From: Gordonia mangrovi | GTDB taxonomy: Bacteria > Actinomycetota > Actinomycetes > Mycobacteriales > Mycobacteriaceae | Assembly (NCBI RefSeq): GCF_024734075.1 | Contig: NZ_CP102850.1 | Location: 3,472,001 to 3,536,000 of the forward strand | Direction of reading: 5' to 3' | DNA length: 64,000 bases | In this document: one piece after another, positions 8,176 to 18,293 of the stretch | How positions within the stretch are numbered: position 1 is the first letter of the stretch | Layout of the letters: each line of letters starts with the position of its first letter | Program-made: the position numbers and the translations under genes | The notes under the pieces: model-generated | Told to the model about the DNA's origin: nothing | The model's input: the letters and a program-made list of their open reading frames with translations, nothing else | Database searches by the model: none

Positions 8176-9393
8176 TCACACCTGCGCCTTCTCCGTGGGC
8201 TCGGTCGCCGGCGCCCCGGTTTCCTCGGCTGCCTTTTCCTCTTGGCGCCGCAGATTCTCCTGGATCTCCACACCCCAACTCTCCAGCGCCTTCGAGGTGT
8301 CGATCTCGTATTCGAACCGCTGCGTCATCTCCTCGTCGACATCGGCCTTGTCGACATAGAACTGCTCGTACCAGCGACGCAACTGGTAGACGGGGCCGTC
8401 TTCCTCGACGAGCAGCGGGTTGTCGATGCGGGTCTTGTTCTTCCAGATCTCGACGTCCTGCAGGAACCCGACCTCGACACCCGCGGTGATCTTGGCGGCC
8501 ATCTTGGCGGCCTGTTCGGCGGTCAGGCCCTCGGGGACCTTGGCCATCACGCCGTACATCAGCACGAAGGAGTTCTCGTCGATGGGGTAGTGGCAGTTGG
8601 TCAGGATGGTCTCGATCGCGAAACCGCCGTAGTACTGCACCATCGGGTTGAGCATGTACGACGGTCCGTAATAGGCGGCGATCGACTCCAGGCGGCTGTC
8701 GCCGTAGTTGGTGCCGAGCGTGACGTCGGGGCGGCCGTGCGAGTTCATGTACTGCGCGGCGACCTCACCCTCGAAGACGTTCTTGAAGTAGTCCGGCAGC
8801 GCGTAGTGCACGTAGAAGAAGTGCGCCATGTCCACGACGTTGTCGATGATCTCGCGGCAATTGGAACCCTCGATGACGATGCGGTTCCACGTCCACGGGG
8901 TCCACTCGTCGGAGCCGACCTCGTCGAGTTCGGGGATGATGCACTCGTCGGGCGGCGGGTTGCCCTCCGGGTCGTTGTAGACGAACACCTGGCCGTTGCG
9001 GGTCATCGTCGGCCACGCGCGGGTCTTGGCGAGCTTCGGGTTGCGCTTGGCGTACGGCACGCCCGCGCAGCGGCCGTTGCCCTTCCACAACCAGCCGTGG
9101 AAGGGGCAGGCGACGTTGTCGCCCTTCACGCTGCCCTGCGAGAGGTCTCCGCCCATGTGGCGGCAGAACGCGTCGAGGACGTTGATCTCGCCGTGGGAGT
9201 CCGCCCACACCACCAGCTTGGTGCCGAAGATGTGCACGGAGTGCGGCTTGCCGTCGGTGAAGTCGTCGATGAGGCCGAGGCAGTGCCAGCCGCGCGCGAA
9301 CCGGGTCGGGGGCGTGCCGGTGTCGATCTCGCGAACGGCGACGTCGTCGCCGTGGGCTGTGACGCCTGCGGTGGCCTCGGGGGTCGCTGACAT
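8176..9393 (-). CDS. kshA: 3-ketosteroid 9-alpha-monooxygenase, oxygenase component
   Basis: Rieske non-heme iron oxygenase of 405 residues. It hydroxylates C9 of androst-1,4-diene-3,17-dione and related ketosteroids, which opens ring B. The Rieske cluster ligands are C77-x-H79 (FCRHMGGD) and C96-xx-H99 (CPFHGW). The mononuclear iron ligands H191 and H196 sit in AHFFYVHYALPD, and the later Asp is in FLQDVEIW. Length and the YYGPSYMLNPM segment fit KshA. The reductase KshB is not in the window. The gene is divergent from hsaA, and two KstR-type boxes (9456-9469 and 9548-9561) lie between them. Confidence 0.95.
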   Translation of the reverse strand: MSATPEATAGVTAHGDDVAVREIDTGTPPTRFARGWHCLGLIDDFTDGKPHSVHIFGTKLVVWADSHGEINVLDAFCRHMGGDLSQGSVKGDNVACPFHGWLWKGNGRCAGVPYAKRNPKLAKTRAWPTMTRNGQVFVYNDPEGNPPPDECIIPELDEVGSDEWTPWTWNRIVIEGSNCREIIDNVVDMAHFFYVHYALPDYFKNVFEGEVAAQYMNSHGRPDVTLGTNYGDSRLESIAAYYGPSYMLNPMVQYYGGFAIETILTNCHYPIDENSFVLMYGVMAKVPEGLTAEQAAKMAAKITAGVEVGFLQDVEIWKNKTRIDNPLLVEEDGPVYQLRRWYEQFYVDKADVDEEMTQRFEYEIDTSKALESWGVEIQENLRRQEEKAAEETGAPATEPTEKAQV

Positions 9394-9455
9394 CCGTTAC
9401 TCCTGTTCTGGCGTGTGATTCGCTCGTTCCGCTCGAATCGGTACGAACCCAATAC

Positions 9456-9469
9456 TAGAACATGTTACA
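9456..9469. promoter_or_regulatory. KstR-type operator in the kshA/hsaA promoter
   Basis: TAGAACATGTTACA fits the KstR consensus TnnAACnnGTTnnA at every fixed position. It lies 63 bases upstream of kshA. KstR represses cholesterol side-chain and ring genes in mycobacteria and rhodococci. Confidence 0.8.
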
Positions 9470-9547
9470 AAAATGACGAGTCGATCGCGTCACGTGATGC
9501 TGATCGGACCAGCAAATGGGCCTAAAGTCCCAGTGCTCGACATAAAT

Positions 9548-9561
9548 GAGAACGTGTTCTA
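9548..9561. promoter_or_regulatory. Second KstR-like operator, hsaA side
   Basis: GAGAACGTGTTCTA fits TnnAACnnGTTnnA except for the first base and is nearly a perfect palindrome (AGAACGTGTTCT). It lies 68 bases upstream of hsaA, so each divergent transcription unit has its own box. Confidence 0.75.
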
Positions 9562-9628
9562 ATCTCATCATCAGACGGGAACCAGGGCGGCCGGGTAGGT
9601 CGTCGAGCAACGAGTAGGAGCGGGCGAG

Positions 9629-10813
9629 ATGCCAGCAAGACGGAGCGAAGCGGCCGAACAGGTCCTGGAGAAGATCAACGCACTCCTCCCGGAGATCGAG
9701 CAGCGTGCGCAGCAGACCGAAGATCTGCGACGTATCCCCGATGAGACGGTGTCGAGTCTCGAGGGCGCCGGCTTCTTCAAGCTGATGCAGCCCGAGCAGT
9801 GGGGCGGTTATCAGGTCGACCCGGTGACCTTCTACGAGGGCGTGCGTCGGATCGCGACCGCATGTGGCTCCACCGGTTGGGTGTCGGGCATCATCGGCAT
9901 CCACAATTGGCATCTCGCGCTGTTCGACCAGCAGGCGCAGGAAGACGTGTGGGGCTCCGACCCCAACGTCCGCATCTCGTCGTCCTACGCCCCGATGGGG
10001 ATGGGCGAGGTGGTGGACGGCGGCTACAAGGTCAACGGTTCCTGGGCCTGGTCGTCGGGCTGCGACATGGCGGATTGGGTGTTCGTCGGCGGACCGGTCA
10101 TCAAAGACGGCAAACCCGTCGACTTCGTCAGCTTCCTGATCCCGCGCAGCGAGTACACGATCAAGGATGTCTGGAACGTGGTGGGCCTGCGGGGGACCGG
10201 TTCGAACACCATCGAGGTCAAGGATGTGTTCGTGCCGCGCCACCGGATGCTGAGCATGCGGACCATGAGCATGGGGCAGAGCCCAGGGCTCGAGCAGAAC
10301 ACCGCGCCGGTCTACAAGATGCCGTGGGGCACCATCCATCCCAGCACCATCGCCACGCCGATCGTCGGCATGGCCTACGGTGCCTACCACGCCCACGTCG
10401 AGCATCAAGGCAAGCGTGTCCGTGCCGCCTACGCAGGCGAGAAGGCCAAGGAGGACCCCTTCGCCAAGGTGCGGATCGCCGAGGCGGCCAGTGACATCGA
10501 CGCCGCCTGGCGGCAGTTGTCGGGAAACCTCCAGGCGGAGTACGACCTGATCCTCGCCGGCGAGGAGATCCCGATGGAACTACGTCTGGCTGCCCGACGT
10601 GATCAGGTGCGGGCGTCGGGACGGGCGATCTCGGCGATCGACCGCCTCTTCGAGAACTCCGGTGCACATGCGCTGGAGAACGGCACTCCCATCCAGCGTT
10701 TCTGGCGCGACGCCCACGCCGGTCGGGTGCATGCGGCCAACGACCCCGAGCGCGCGTACGTGGCATTCGGCAACGGCGAGTTCGGGATTCCCATCGGCGA
10801 CACGATGGTGTGA
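9629..10813 (+). CDS. hsaA: 3-HSA hydroxylase, oxygenase subunit
   Basis: Flavin-dependent monooxygenase of 394 residues with an acyl-CoA-dehydrogenase fold. It hydroxylates 3-HSA (the phenolic 9,10-seco steroid) at C4 to the catechol 3,4-DHSA, using reduced flavin from HsaB. Diagnostic stretches are FFKLMQPEQWGGY near residue 50, GSTGWVSGIIGIHNWHLAL near 80-98, WAWSSGCDMADW near 140, and the C-terminal RFWRDAHAGRVHA. The length equals that of the M. tuberculosis enzyme as I remember it. It heads the operon hsaA-hsaC-hsaB behind a KstR box. In M. tuberculosis hsaD follows hsaA; here it does not. Confidence 0.95.
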   Translation: MPARRSEAAEQVLEKINALLPEIEQRAQQTEDLRRIPDETVSSLEGAGFFKLMQPEQWGGYQVDPVTFYEGVRRIATACGSTGWVSGIIGIHNWHLALFDQQAQEDVWGSDPNVRISSSYAPMGMGEVVDGGYKVNGSWAWSSGCDMADWVFVGGPVIKDGKPVDFVSFLIPRSEYTIKDVWNVVGLRGTGSNTIEVKDVFVPRHRMLSMRTMSMGQSPGLEQNTAPVYKMPWGTIHPSTIATPIVGMAYGAYHAHVEHQGKRVRAAYAGEKAKEDPFAKVRIAEAASDIDAAWRQLSGNLQAEYDLILAGEEIPMELRLAARRDQVRASGRAISAIDRLFENSGAHALENGTPIQRFWRDAHAGRVHAANDPERAYVAFGNGEFGIPIGDTMV

Positions 10814-10879
10814 CTTCCGATGAACTGGTGGAGCGGCGCGACAGCGCGCTTTCTGATCGGCGTGGACTGCGAGGAGTGA

Positions 10880-11794
<915 letters not shown>

Positions 11795-11795
11795 G

Positions 11796-12383
11796 ATGAC
11801 CAGCACCGACATGACGCGAACCCCGTACGGCTCCGCAGAATTCGATTCACGCCAATTCCGCACCGCGATGGGTCAGTTCTGCACCGGTGTCACGGTGATC
11901 ACCACGATCGATCCGGCCGGCAACCCGGTGGGCTTCGCCTGCCAGTCGTTCGCTGCGCTGTCGCTCGATCCGCCCCTGGTGCTGTTCTGCCCCAACAAGA
12001 CATCGCGGAGCTGGAAGGTCATCGAAGAGACCGGACAGTTCTGTGTGAACGTGCTGTCCAACCGGCAGCAGGACGTGAGTGCGGCCTTCGGGGCGCCCGG
12101 CGACGACAAGTTCCGTCACGTCGTCTGGGACCCGTCGCCGGCCGGCCTGCCGGTGATCCGGCACGCCCTGACCTGGGTCGAATGCGACGTGGAGGGGGTC
12201 ACCGACGGCGGCGATCACCACATCGTGCTGGGGCGCGCGCTGACCTTGGGAGAGGTGCTGCAGGACAAGCCGTTGCTGTTCTATCGCGGCGGCTACCTGT
12301 CGACCGAACATCCGCGCGTCACCCCGGCGCAAGCCGAACTGGAGAACTTCCTCACCTGGACCGGAGGCGACACCTGGCTATGA
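11796..12383 (+). CDS. hsaB: 3-HSA hydroxylase, flavin reductase subunit
   Basis: Flavin reductase of about 195 residues that reduces FMN or FAD with NADH for HsaA. The flavin_reductase-like fold is visible in FRTAMGQFCTGVTVIT at about residues 21-36, ACQSFAALSLDPPLVLFCP (flavin binding) near 50-68, and CVNVLSNRQQDVSAAF near 86. The stop of hsaC ends one base before the ATG at 11796; a second ATG at 11811 could also serve. Its stop overlaps the start of the next gene (ATGA). Together with hsaA and hsaC it forms the ring A hydroxylation and cleavage unit. Confidence 0.93.
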   Translation: MTSTDMTRTPYGSAEFDSRQFRTAMGQFCTGVTVITTIDPAGNPVGFACQSFAALSLDPPLVLFCPNKTSRSWKVIEETGQFCVNVLSNRQQDVSAAFGAPGDDKFRHVVWDPSPAGLPVIRHALTWVECDVEGVTDGGDHHIVLGRALTLGEVLQDKPLLFYRGGYLSTEHPRVTPAQAELENFLTWTGGDTWL

Positions 12384-13609
12384 GCTCGACGGCGAGCCCT
12401 ACCGACACCTCATCCGCAAATACCGCGATCACCCGACAGGTCGCTGTCACCAAGCCGTTGACCGACGCCATCGCCGAGGCCGAACAGCTGATCGCGTCGG
12501 CCGACTTCGTGCACAGCGACCAGGATCTCGCCGAGGGATACGACTACCTCGCCGGCAGCATCGCGGCCATCGTGCAACTCGTCCGGTCGCGGCAGAAAAG
12601 CCACCCCAACTTCATCACGTCGACCGGCCCTACCACCAAGATGGGCCTCGACAACCCCGACACGCTCTACTATCACGCCGACCTCGACGTCGGTGGCACC
12701 TACGTCGTCCGTGGACATCGGGGCAGCACAGTCGATCTCAGCTTCCAGGTACTCACCGGCGACTACACACCCTCATCGGTGCCCGGTGGCGACGAAGCCT
12801 TCGACGACCGACGCATCCCGATCGACGCCAACGGGGACTTCGAGATCACCTTCGGCCCCGCGATCGACGAGAAGCGTCCCGACTACATCACCCTGGCCGA
12901 CGGAGCGTCGATGCTCTCGGTGCGAGAAGTGTACGGCGACTGGACCCAACGCAAGGGCAGCATCTCCATCGAACGACTCGACACCACCGGTACAGCGCCG
13001 ACAGAGCCCGACCTCGCGCGGGTGACACGTCGTTACGCCACCGCGGGCAAGATGCTGACGTCGCGGATCAACACCTGGTTCAACTTCCCCAAGTGGTTTT
13101 ACCTCGACGAACCGGTCAACACCTTCACCACGCCACGGCTCACGCCGGGCGGATTGGCGACCCAATATTCGTCGGTCGGACACTTCCGGCTCGCCGACAA
13201 CGAAGCGATGGTCGTCACGGTGCCGAAATCGTCCGCGCCGTACCAGGGTTTCCAGCTGGGCAGCATGTGGTACATCTCGCTGGACTACGTGAACCATCAG
13301 ACCAGCCTCAACTCCGCCCAGGCGCAGGTCGATCCGGACGGCATGATCCGGATGGTGGTATCCCGCCGAGACCCCGGCATCGCGAACTGGATCGAGACCA
13401 CCGGACGTATCACGGGGATCATGCAGTTCCGATGGCAGCGCACCGACGACCCGATCACCGCCGCCGACGGTCCCAGCGCTCAGGTAATCGACATCGGTGA
13501 TGTCGCACAACACCTGCCGTACTTCTCACACAACTCCGTTGACGAGGCCGGGTGGGCGCAGCGAATCGCGGCGCGGCAGCGTGCGTTCGCGGAGAGGATG
13601 CTGCTGTGA
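12380..13609 (+). CDS. DUF1214-type protein (Rv3531c-like)
   Basis: Protein of 409 residues with no signal peptide. The C-terminal half carries the DUF1214 pattern, with YQGFQLGSMWYISLDYVNHQ near residues 290-310 and a region ending with WIETTGR. The function is unknown; family members are often linked to steroid or alkyl substrates. From memory, M. tuberculosis Rv3531c-Rv3530c-Rv3529c encode this protein, an SDR and a sulfotransferase, near kshA; the same trio is attached here to hsaACB. All junctions in this stretch overlap by 4-8 bases, so it is one operon under the KstR-type promoter. Confidence 0.8.
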   Translation: MSSTASPTDTSSANTAITRQVAVTKPLTDAIAEAEQLIASADFVHSDQDLAEGYDYLAGSIAAIVQLVRSRQKSHPNFITSTGPTTKMGLDNPDTLYYHADLDVGGTYVVRGHRGSTVDLSFQVLTGDYTPSSVPGGDEAFDDRRIPIDANGDFEITFGPAIDEKRPDYITLADGASMLSVREVYGDWTQRKGSISIERLDTTGTAPTEPDLARVTRRYATAGKMLTSRINTWFNFPKWFYLDEPVNTFTTPRLTPGGLATQYSSVGHFRLADNEAMVVTVPKSSAPYQGFQLGSMWYISLDYVNHQTSLNSAQAQVDPDGMIRMVVSRRDPGIANWIETTGRITGIMQFRWQRTDDPITAADGPSAQVIDIGDVAQHLPYFSHNSVDEAGWAQRIAARQRAFAERMLL

Positions 13610-14400
13610 GTGGTACCGGATTGCTCGCGGGCAAGGTGGTGGTGGTCTCCGGCGTCGGACCGGGGCTGGGGCGGTCGATCTGCCTGCGTGCCGCGGCGGC
13701 GAGCGCGCACGTGGTGCTCGCCGCGCGCACCGAATCCCGACTCAAGGAGGTCGCGGCCGAGGTCGACAACCTCGGTGGCAAGGGTCGGACCTTTGTGGTG
13801 CCCACCGACATCTCCGACGACGACGCCGTCGACGCCCTGGTGTCGTCGACCATCGCCGAATTCGGCCAGGTGGATGTGCTGGTGAACAATGCCTTCGCGC
13901 TGCCGTCGATGAAACCCCTCGCACGCACCGATTTCGATCAGATCAGCACCAGTCTCGAACTGACCGTGCTGGGCACGCTGCGCGTCATCAAGGCCTTCAC
14001 CGATGCACTCGCCGATGCCGATGGCGCGATCGTCAACATCAACTCGATGGTGATCCGACATTCGGAACCGCGTTACGGCAGTTACAAGCTGGCGAAGTCG
14101 GCGCTGCTGGCGATGTCGCAGACCCTGGCCACCGAACTGGGCGACAAGGGAATCCGGATCAACACCGTCGCGCCCGGATACATCTGGGACGACCAACTCA
14201 AGTGGTACTTCGGCGAGATCGCCAAGAAATACGAGATCACCCCGGAGCAGGTCTACCAGCAGACCGCGAGCAAATCGGACCTCAAACGGCTGCCCGAGCC
14301 GGACGAGATCGCCGAGGCGGTGGTGTTCCTCGCCTCGCCGATGGCCAGCGCCATCACCGGTCACACCCTCGACGTCAATTGCGGTGAATACCATGACTAG
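13606..14400 (+). CDS. Short-chain dehydrogenase/reductase (Rv3530c-like)
   Basis: NAD(P)-dependent oxidoreductase of 264 residues. The cofactor motif is VVVVSGVGPGLGRSI at residues about 10-24 (GxxxGxG), with the NNAF motif near 91. The catalytic set appears as S in NINSM (about 145) and Y/K in YGSYKLAKSAL (about 160-164). The aspartate after the second strand is replaced by AARTESR, which hints at NADP use. The GTG start overlaps the upstream stop by four bases and follows GGAGAGG. The likely substrate is a steroid hydroxyl or keto group, judged from the operon only. Confidence 0.87.
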   Translation: MSGTGLLAGKVVVVSGVGPGLGRSICLRAAAASAHVVLAARTESRLKEVAAEVDNLGGKGRTFVVPTDISDDDAVDALVSSTIAEFGQVDVLVNNAFALPSMKPLARTDFDQISTSLELTVLGTLRVIKAFTDALADADGAIVNINSMVIRHSEPRYGSYKLAKSALLAMSQTLATELGDKGIRINTVAPGYIWDDQLKWYFGEIAKKYEITPEQVYQQTASKSDLKRLPEPDEIAEAVVFLASPMASAITGHTLDVNCGEYHD

Positions 14401-15541
14401 TCCCGTCACACCCCGCACCAATGTGGGCACCGTCGACGATCTGCACGAGGCCGCCACCCGCGCCACCGGACTCGACGACTTCGGGGACCACGACTACCTC
14501 GAAGCGCTCGAGGTGCTGCTCGACTCGTATGCGCGCGACGCCGATCTGACCGAAGTGGGCAGCAAGATGTTCCGCTTCTTCCTCAAAGGCGCACTGATCG
14601 CCCGACTGCTGTCGGAGGCCTTGTGGCAGAACAATCCTGACTACTCCGACGTTGCGATCACGCGGCCCATCTTCGTCACCGGTCTGCCGCGCACCGGCAC
14701 CACCGCCCTGCACCGGTTGCTCACCGCCGATCCGCGGCATCAGGGACTGGAGATGTGGCTGGCCGAGTTCCCGCAGCCACGGCCGCCGCGGGAGACCTGG
14801 TCGTCGAACCCGGTGTATCAGCAGATCGACGCCGGTCTCGAACAACACCACGTCGACAACCCCGAGTTCATGGGCCTGCACTACATGAGTGCCGCCGAAG
14901 TCGAGGAGTGCTGGCAGTTGTTGCGCCAGAACGTCATGTCGATCTCGTATGAATCGCTGGCATACCTGCCGACCTACTCGCGGTGGCTGGCACAGCAGGA
15001 CTGGACGCCGGCGTACACACGGCATCGACGCAACCTGCAGATGATCGGCCTCAACGATCCGGACAAGCGGTGGGTGCTCAAGAACCCCAGCCACATGTTC
15101 GCGTTGGACGCGTTGATGGCGGCCTACCCCGATGCGCTGGTCATCCAGACGCACCGCCCACCGGAGACGATCATCGCGTCCATGTGCAGCCTGGCGGAGA
15201 ACGCCACGCCGGGATGGTCGAACACCTTTGTGGGCGACACGATCGGCGAGACGCAACTGGAACTGTGGTCGCGCGGGTTGCGTGAGTTCGAGTCGGCACG
15301 ACAGCAGTACGACCCCGCACAGTTCCTCGACGTCGACTTCGCGGACCTGCGCGCGGATCCGTTCGGAACCGTCGCACGCGTCTACGCCGCCCTCGGTGCC
15401 GATTTCACCGAGGAGGCGCGGGCGGCGATGGTCGCCCTCGACGATGAGAGCCGGTCGGGCGATCGCAAGCCCCGGCACCGGTACAGCCTCGCCGACTACG
15501 GACTCACGGAACGCGCGGTGGCGGAAGCGTTCGCGCACTGA
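14393..15541 (+). CDS. Sulfotransferase family protein (Rv3529c-like)
   Basis: PAPS-dependent sulfotransferase homologue of 382 residues. The 5'-phosphosulfate loop is TGLPRTGTTALHRLL at about residues 99-113. The 3'-phosphate region follows as KNPSHMFALDALMAAYPDA and VIQTHRPPETI near 225-255. It overlaps the SDR gene by eight bases and ends the steroid operon. It may sulfonate a hydroxylated steroid intermediate, or the fold may be used for another transfer; no acceptor is known to me. The PAPS-producing cysD-cysNC genes lie 15 kb downstream on the same strand. Confidence 0.85.
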   Translation: MTSPVTPRTNVGTVDDLHEAATRATGLDDFGDHDYLEALEVLLDSYARDADLTEVGSKMFRFFLKGALIARLLSEALWQNNPDYSDVAITRPIFVTGLPRTGTTALHRLLTADPRHQGLEMWLAEFPQPRPPRETWSSNPVYQQIDAGLEQHHVDNPEFMGLHYMSAAEVEECWQLLRQNVMSISYESLAYLPTYSRWLAQQDWTPAYTRHRRNLQMIGLNDPDKRWVLKNPSHMFALDALMAAYPDALVIQTHRPPETIIASMCSLAENATPGWSNTFVGDTIGETQLELWSRGLREFESARQQYDPAQFLDVDFADLRADPFGTVARVYAALGADFTEEARAAMVALDDESRSGDRKPRHRYSLADYGLTERAVAEAFAH

Positions 15542-15627
15542 CCGGACGCGTCACCCGCAATCCGCCACATCGGCGTCGTACTCTGGCGCCATGGCCCACC
15601 TGGCACGGCGCACGGTACCCGGAACTG

Positions 15628-15831
15628 ATGGAGCCGGGTGCGGACACCGACGAATGGCTCACGCATCGTTCGGGATTGGCCACCCTCCTGTTGCTCGTCG
15701 TCGCGCTGGTGATCGCGATCGTCGTTCCCGACATCAGTGTGTGGCCGCTGCTTCTGCTGTTCCTCGCTGACCCGACAGACCGGGTGCTGCCCAGACTGGG
15801 GCTGACCCGGGAACGCGGGACGATGAGGTGA
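15628..15831 (+). CDS. Small membrane protein, 67 residues
   Basis: Short protein with two hydrophobic stretches at about residues 17-34 (LATLLLLVVALVIAIVVP) and 36-47, then a charged tail with LADPTDRVLPRLG. GGAAC lies just upstream of the ATG. It sits between the sulfotransferase and the lacI-type gene, whose stop lies 22 bases beyond. The function is unknown. It is compatible with a real small membrane protein, but a chance ORF is not excluded. Confidence 0.5.
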   Translation: MEPGADTDEWLTHRSGLATLLLLVVALVIAIVVPDISVWPLLLLFLADPTDRVLPRLGLTRERGTMR

Positions 15832-15853
15832 GCCGTCAAGGCGAGGTGGACCG

Positions 15854-16873
15854 TCACGGCGCGCCGAGCGTGGATGCCCGCGCAACGAGTTCGGGTTGGA
15901 ACACCGGGTTGTTCGGGGTGTGCCGTTGGGGTGAATCCGCGGCCGCCGCCACCAGCAGTTCCACCGCGGTCGAACCGATGCGTCGCGTCGGCTGCCTGAT
16001 CGACGACAACGGGACCACTGCCGAACGCGCGAAGTCGATGTCGTCGTAGCCGATGAGGGCAATGTCGTCGGGGACCCGGACGGTGCCGCCGAGCATCGTG
16101 AAGGACTGCAGCACACCCATCGCCACCAGATCGTTGGCGCAGAACACCGCGTCGGGTCGGTCGGTGGGGCGTCGACGCTGTAGTCGGTCACCGACCTCGC
16201 GTCCGGCCAGCACGCTCAGCGACGGTGTCTCGATGACCTCCAGGGTGGCGTCGGGGACCGCCGCGATCGCGTCCTCGGCACCACGGCGACGGTCGGCGAC
16301 CTGCCGCAGTGCGGGCGGCCCACCGACATAGGCGATCCGGCGGTGGCCGAGGCCGCACAAATGGCCGGCAGCCAGGTGTCCACCGGCGATGTCGTCGACG
16401 GCCACCGAGTCGAACGGGGAGCCGCTCGCGTCCCGGTCGACCAGCACGATCGGCATGCCGCGTCGCCGCAGCGCGTCGAGCCGCTCGAGGTCGTCACCGA
16501 TGGGTGAGACCATCAGGCCGAATACCCGTTGTTCGTCGAACGCGTCGATGTAGGCCGTCTCGCGGGTCACATCCTCATCCGAGGTGCCGAGCAGCACCGT
16601 GAGGTCGTGTTCGCCGCCCGCACGCTCGGCTGCCCGGGCGATGTCGGTGAAGAACGGGTTGCCGACGTCGAGGACCACCAGACCGACGCATCGCGAGCGG
16701 CCGGCCCGGAGTTGGCGCGCTGCGTCGTTGCGGACGAATCCGAGATTCTCGATCGCCGCCTGCACCCGCGCCACGGTTGCCGGAGAGACCTTGTCGGGCG
16801 CATTGAGCACGTTCGACACCGTGCCCACCGACACCGATGCGGCGGCGGCGACGTCTCGCATGCTCACACCCAT
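15854..16873 (-). CDS. rhaR: LacI-family regulator of the L-rhamnose operon
   Basis: LacI/GalR-type repressor of 339 residues. The helix-turn-helix and hinge are at residues about 5-50 (MRDVAAAASVSVGTVSNVLN, then RQLRAGRS). A periplasmic-binding-protein-like sugar domain follows (VGLVVLDVGNPFF, ALIGYDDIDFA). It is the last gene of the rhamnose catabolic cluster, 160 bases after the lldD-like gene. The palindromes at 24963-24980 and 23076-23087 have the central-CG form preferred by this family. L-rhamnose or a pathway intermediate is the likely inducer. The symbol follows usage for actinobacterial rhamnose regulators and is inferred from context. Confidence 0.85.
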   Translation of the reverse strand: MGVSMRDVAAAASVSVGTVSNVLNAPDKVSPATVARVQAAIENLGFVRNDAARQLRAGRSRCVGLVVLDVGNPFFTDIARAAERAGGEHDLTVLLGTSDEDVTRETAYIDAFDEQRVFGLMVSPIGDDLERLDALRRRGMPIVLVDRDASGSPFDSVAVDDIAGGHLAAGHLCGLGHRRIAYVGGPPALRQVADRRRGAEDAIAAVPDATLEVIETPSLSVLAGREVGDRLQRRRPTDRPDAVFCANDLVAMGVLQSFTMLGGTVRVPDDIALIGYDDIDFARSAVVPLSSIRQPTRRIGSTAVELLVAAAADSPQRHTPNNPVFQPELVARASTLGAP

Positions 16874-16983
16874 GGGTTCATCTCACCAGATCCGGGGCCG
16901 CTCGGATGGTAGGCCCACCCGATGTGCCTTATGGCCGCCAGACGATGAGGGCTGCCGGCGGGGGTACCACGAGCGACCCTCCC

Positions 16984-17013
16984 GCCCCGCGAGCCGGATC
17001 TCTCCCGCGGGGC
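16984..17013 (-). terminator. GC-rich hairpin after the lldD-like gene
   Basis: GCCCCGCG and CGCGGGGC form an eight-base-pair stem with a 14-base loop, 20 bases downstream of the stop at 17034. There is no T-rich tail, so it may attenuate rather than end transcription before the regulator gene. Confidence 0.4.
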
Positions 17014-17033
17014 CGAAGTATCACTCGCGGGTG

Positions 17034-18293
17034 TCAGGACCGGGTGCGGGGGACGAGCCTCTCGAGCTGCGTGACGTGGGCCGGGGTGAGCTCGTCCAGC
17101 GAGGCCACGCCGAGCAGGCGCATGGTGCGCGAGATCTGTTCGGAGAGGATCTCGATCATCCGATCCACCCCGGCCTCGCCGCCGGCCATCAGCCCGTAGA
17201 GGTAGGCCCGGCCGACGAGCGTGAACCGGGCGCCCAGGGCGATGGAGGCGACGATGTCGGCGCCGGAGGAGATGCCGGTGTCGAGCATGACTTCGGTGTC
17301 GCCGCCCACCTGGCGCGCCACGTCGGGCAGCAGGTGGAACGGGATTGGCGCCCGGTCGAGTTGGCGCCCACCGTGATTGGACAGCACGATGCCGTCGGCC
17401 CCGAGGTCGGTGACGGCTTTCGCGTCGTCGACGGTCTGAATCCCCTTGACCACCAGCTTGCCCGGCCACTGACTCTTGATCCAGGCCAGATCGTCGAAGG
17501 TGACGGTGGGGTCGAACATGGTGTCCAACAGTTCGGCGACGGTGCCCGACCAGCGGTCCAGCGACGCGAAGGCCAGGGGTTCGGTGGTGAGGAAGTCGAT
17601 CCACCATTGCGGGCGTGGCAGGGCGTTGACGACGGTCTTGGCGGTCAGCGCCGGCGGGATCGACATGCCGTTGCGGTTGTCGCGCAGGCGGGCTCCGGCG
17701 ACCGGCACGTCGACGGTCACCAGCAGTGTGTCATAGCCGGCTTGCGCCGCGCGGTCGACCAGCGCCATCGAGCGCTCGCGGTCCTTCCACATGTACAGCT
17801 GAAACCAGTTGCGGCCGGACGGATTGGCGTTCTTGACATCCTCGATGGAGGCGGTGCCCATCGTCGACAACGAGAACGGGATGCCGGCCCGGCCGGCCGC
17901 GCGTGCGCCCGCGTACTCGCCCTCGGTCTGCATCATGCGGGTGAAGCCGGTCGGCGCGATGCCGAAGGGCAGCTCCGATCGTCCGCCGAGAATCGTGCAC
18001 GACGTGTCGACCTTCGACACGTCACGCAGGATCGCCGGGTGGAACTCGATGTCGGAGAACGCCCGGCGGGCCCGCTCGATGGACAGTTCGGCCTCGGCGG
18101 AACCGTCGGTGTAGTCGAAGGCCGCCTTGGGGGTGCGGCGCTTGGCGATGACGCGGAGGTCCTCGATGGTCAGCGCGGCGTCCAGCCGACGCTTCTTGGC
18201 GTCGAACTGCGGCTTCTTGAACTGCATCAGCGGTGCGAGGTCTGCCACCTTGGGGATTCGGCGCTGCATGGAAGTGGTGCGCTGCATGGTCAT
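17034..18293 (-). CDS. lldD: FMN-dependent alpha-hydroxy-acid (L-lactate) dehydrogenase
   Basis: Flavocytochrome-b2/LldD-type enzyme of about 419 residues that oxidises L-lactate to pyruvate. Family marks are [11 protein letters not shown] near residue 58, [12 protein letters not shown] near 110, [11 protein letters not shown] near 167, [18 protein letters not shown] near 190, [11 protein letters not shown] near 278, and the catalytic signature SNHGGRQLD near 307-315, with the catalytic His in it. The ATG at 18293 follows GGAAAGG and overlaps the rhaB stop by four bases. In this operon it would finish the oxidation of the lactate made from L-lactaldehyde. That pathway role is an inference from position. 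Confidence 0.85.
   Translation of the reverse strand: MTMQRTTSMQRRIPKVADLAPLMQFKKPQFDAKKRRLDAALTIEDLRVIAKRRTPKAAFDYTDGSAEAELSIERARRAFSDIEFHPAILRDVSKVDTSCTILGGRSELPFGIAPTGFTRMMQTEGEYAGARAAGRAGIPFSLSTMGTASIEDVKNANPSGRNWFQLYMWKDRERSMALVDRAAQAGYDTLLVTVDVPVAGARLRDNRNGMSIPPALTAKTVVNALPRPQWWIDFLTTEPLAFASLDRWSGTVAELLDTMFDPTVTFDDLAWIKSQWPGKLVVKGIQTVDDAKAVTDLGADGIVLSNHGGRQLDRAPIPFHLLPDVARQVGGDTEVMLDTGISSGADIVASIALGARFTLVGRAYLYGLMAGGEAGVDRMIEILSEQISRTMRLLGVASLDELTPAHVTQLERLVPRTRS

Noticed and set aside
9455-10408. 317-codon minus-strand frame opposite hsaA
   Set aside because: It would cover both KstR boxes and the hsaA start; composition is shadow-like.
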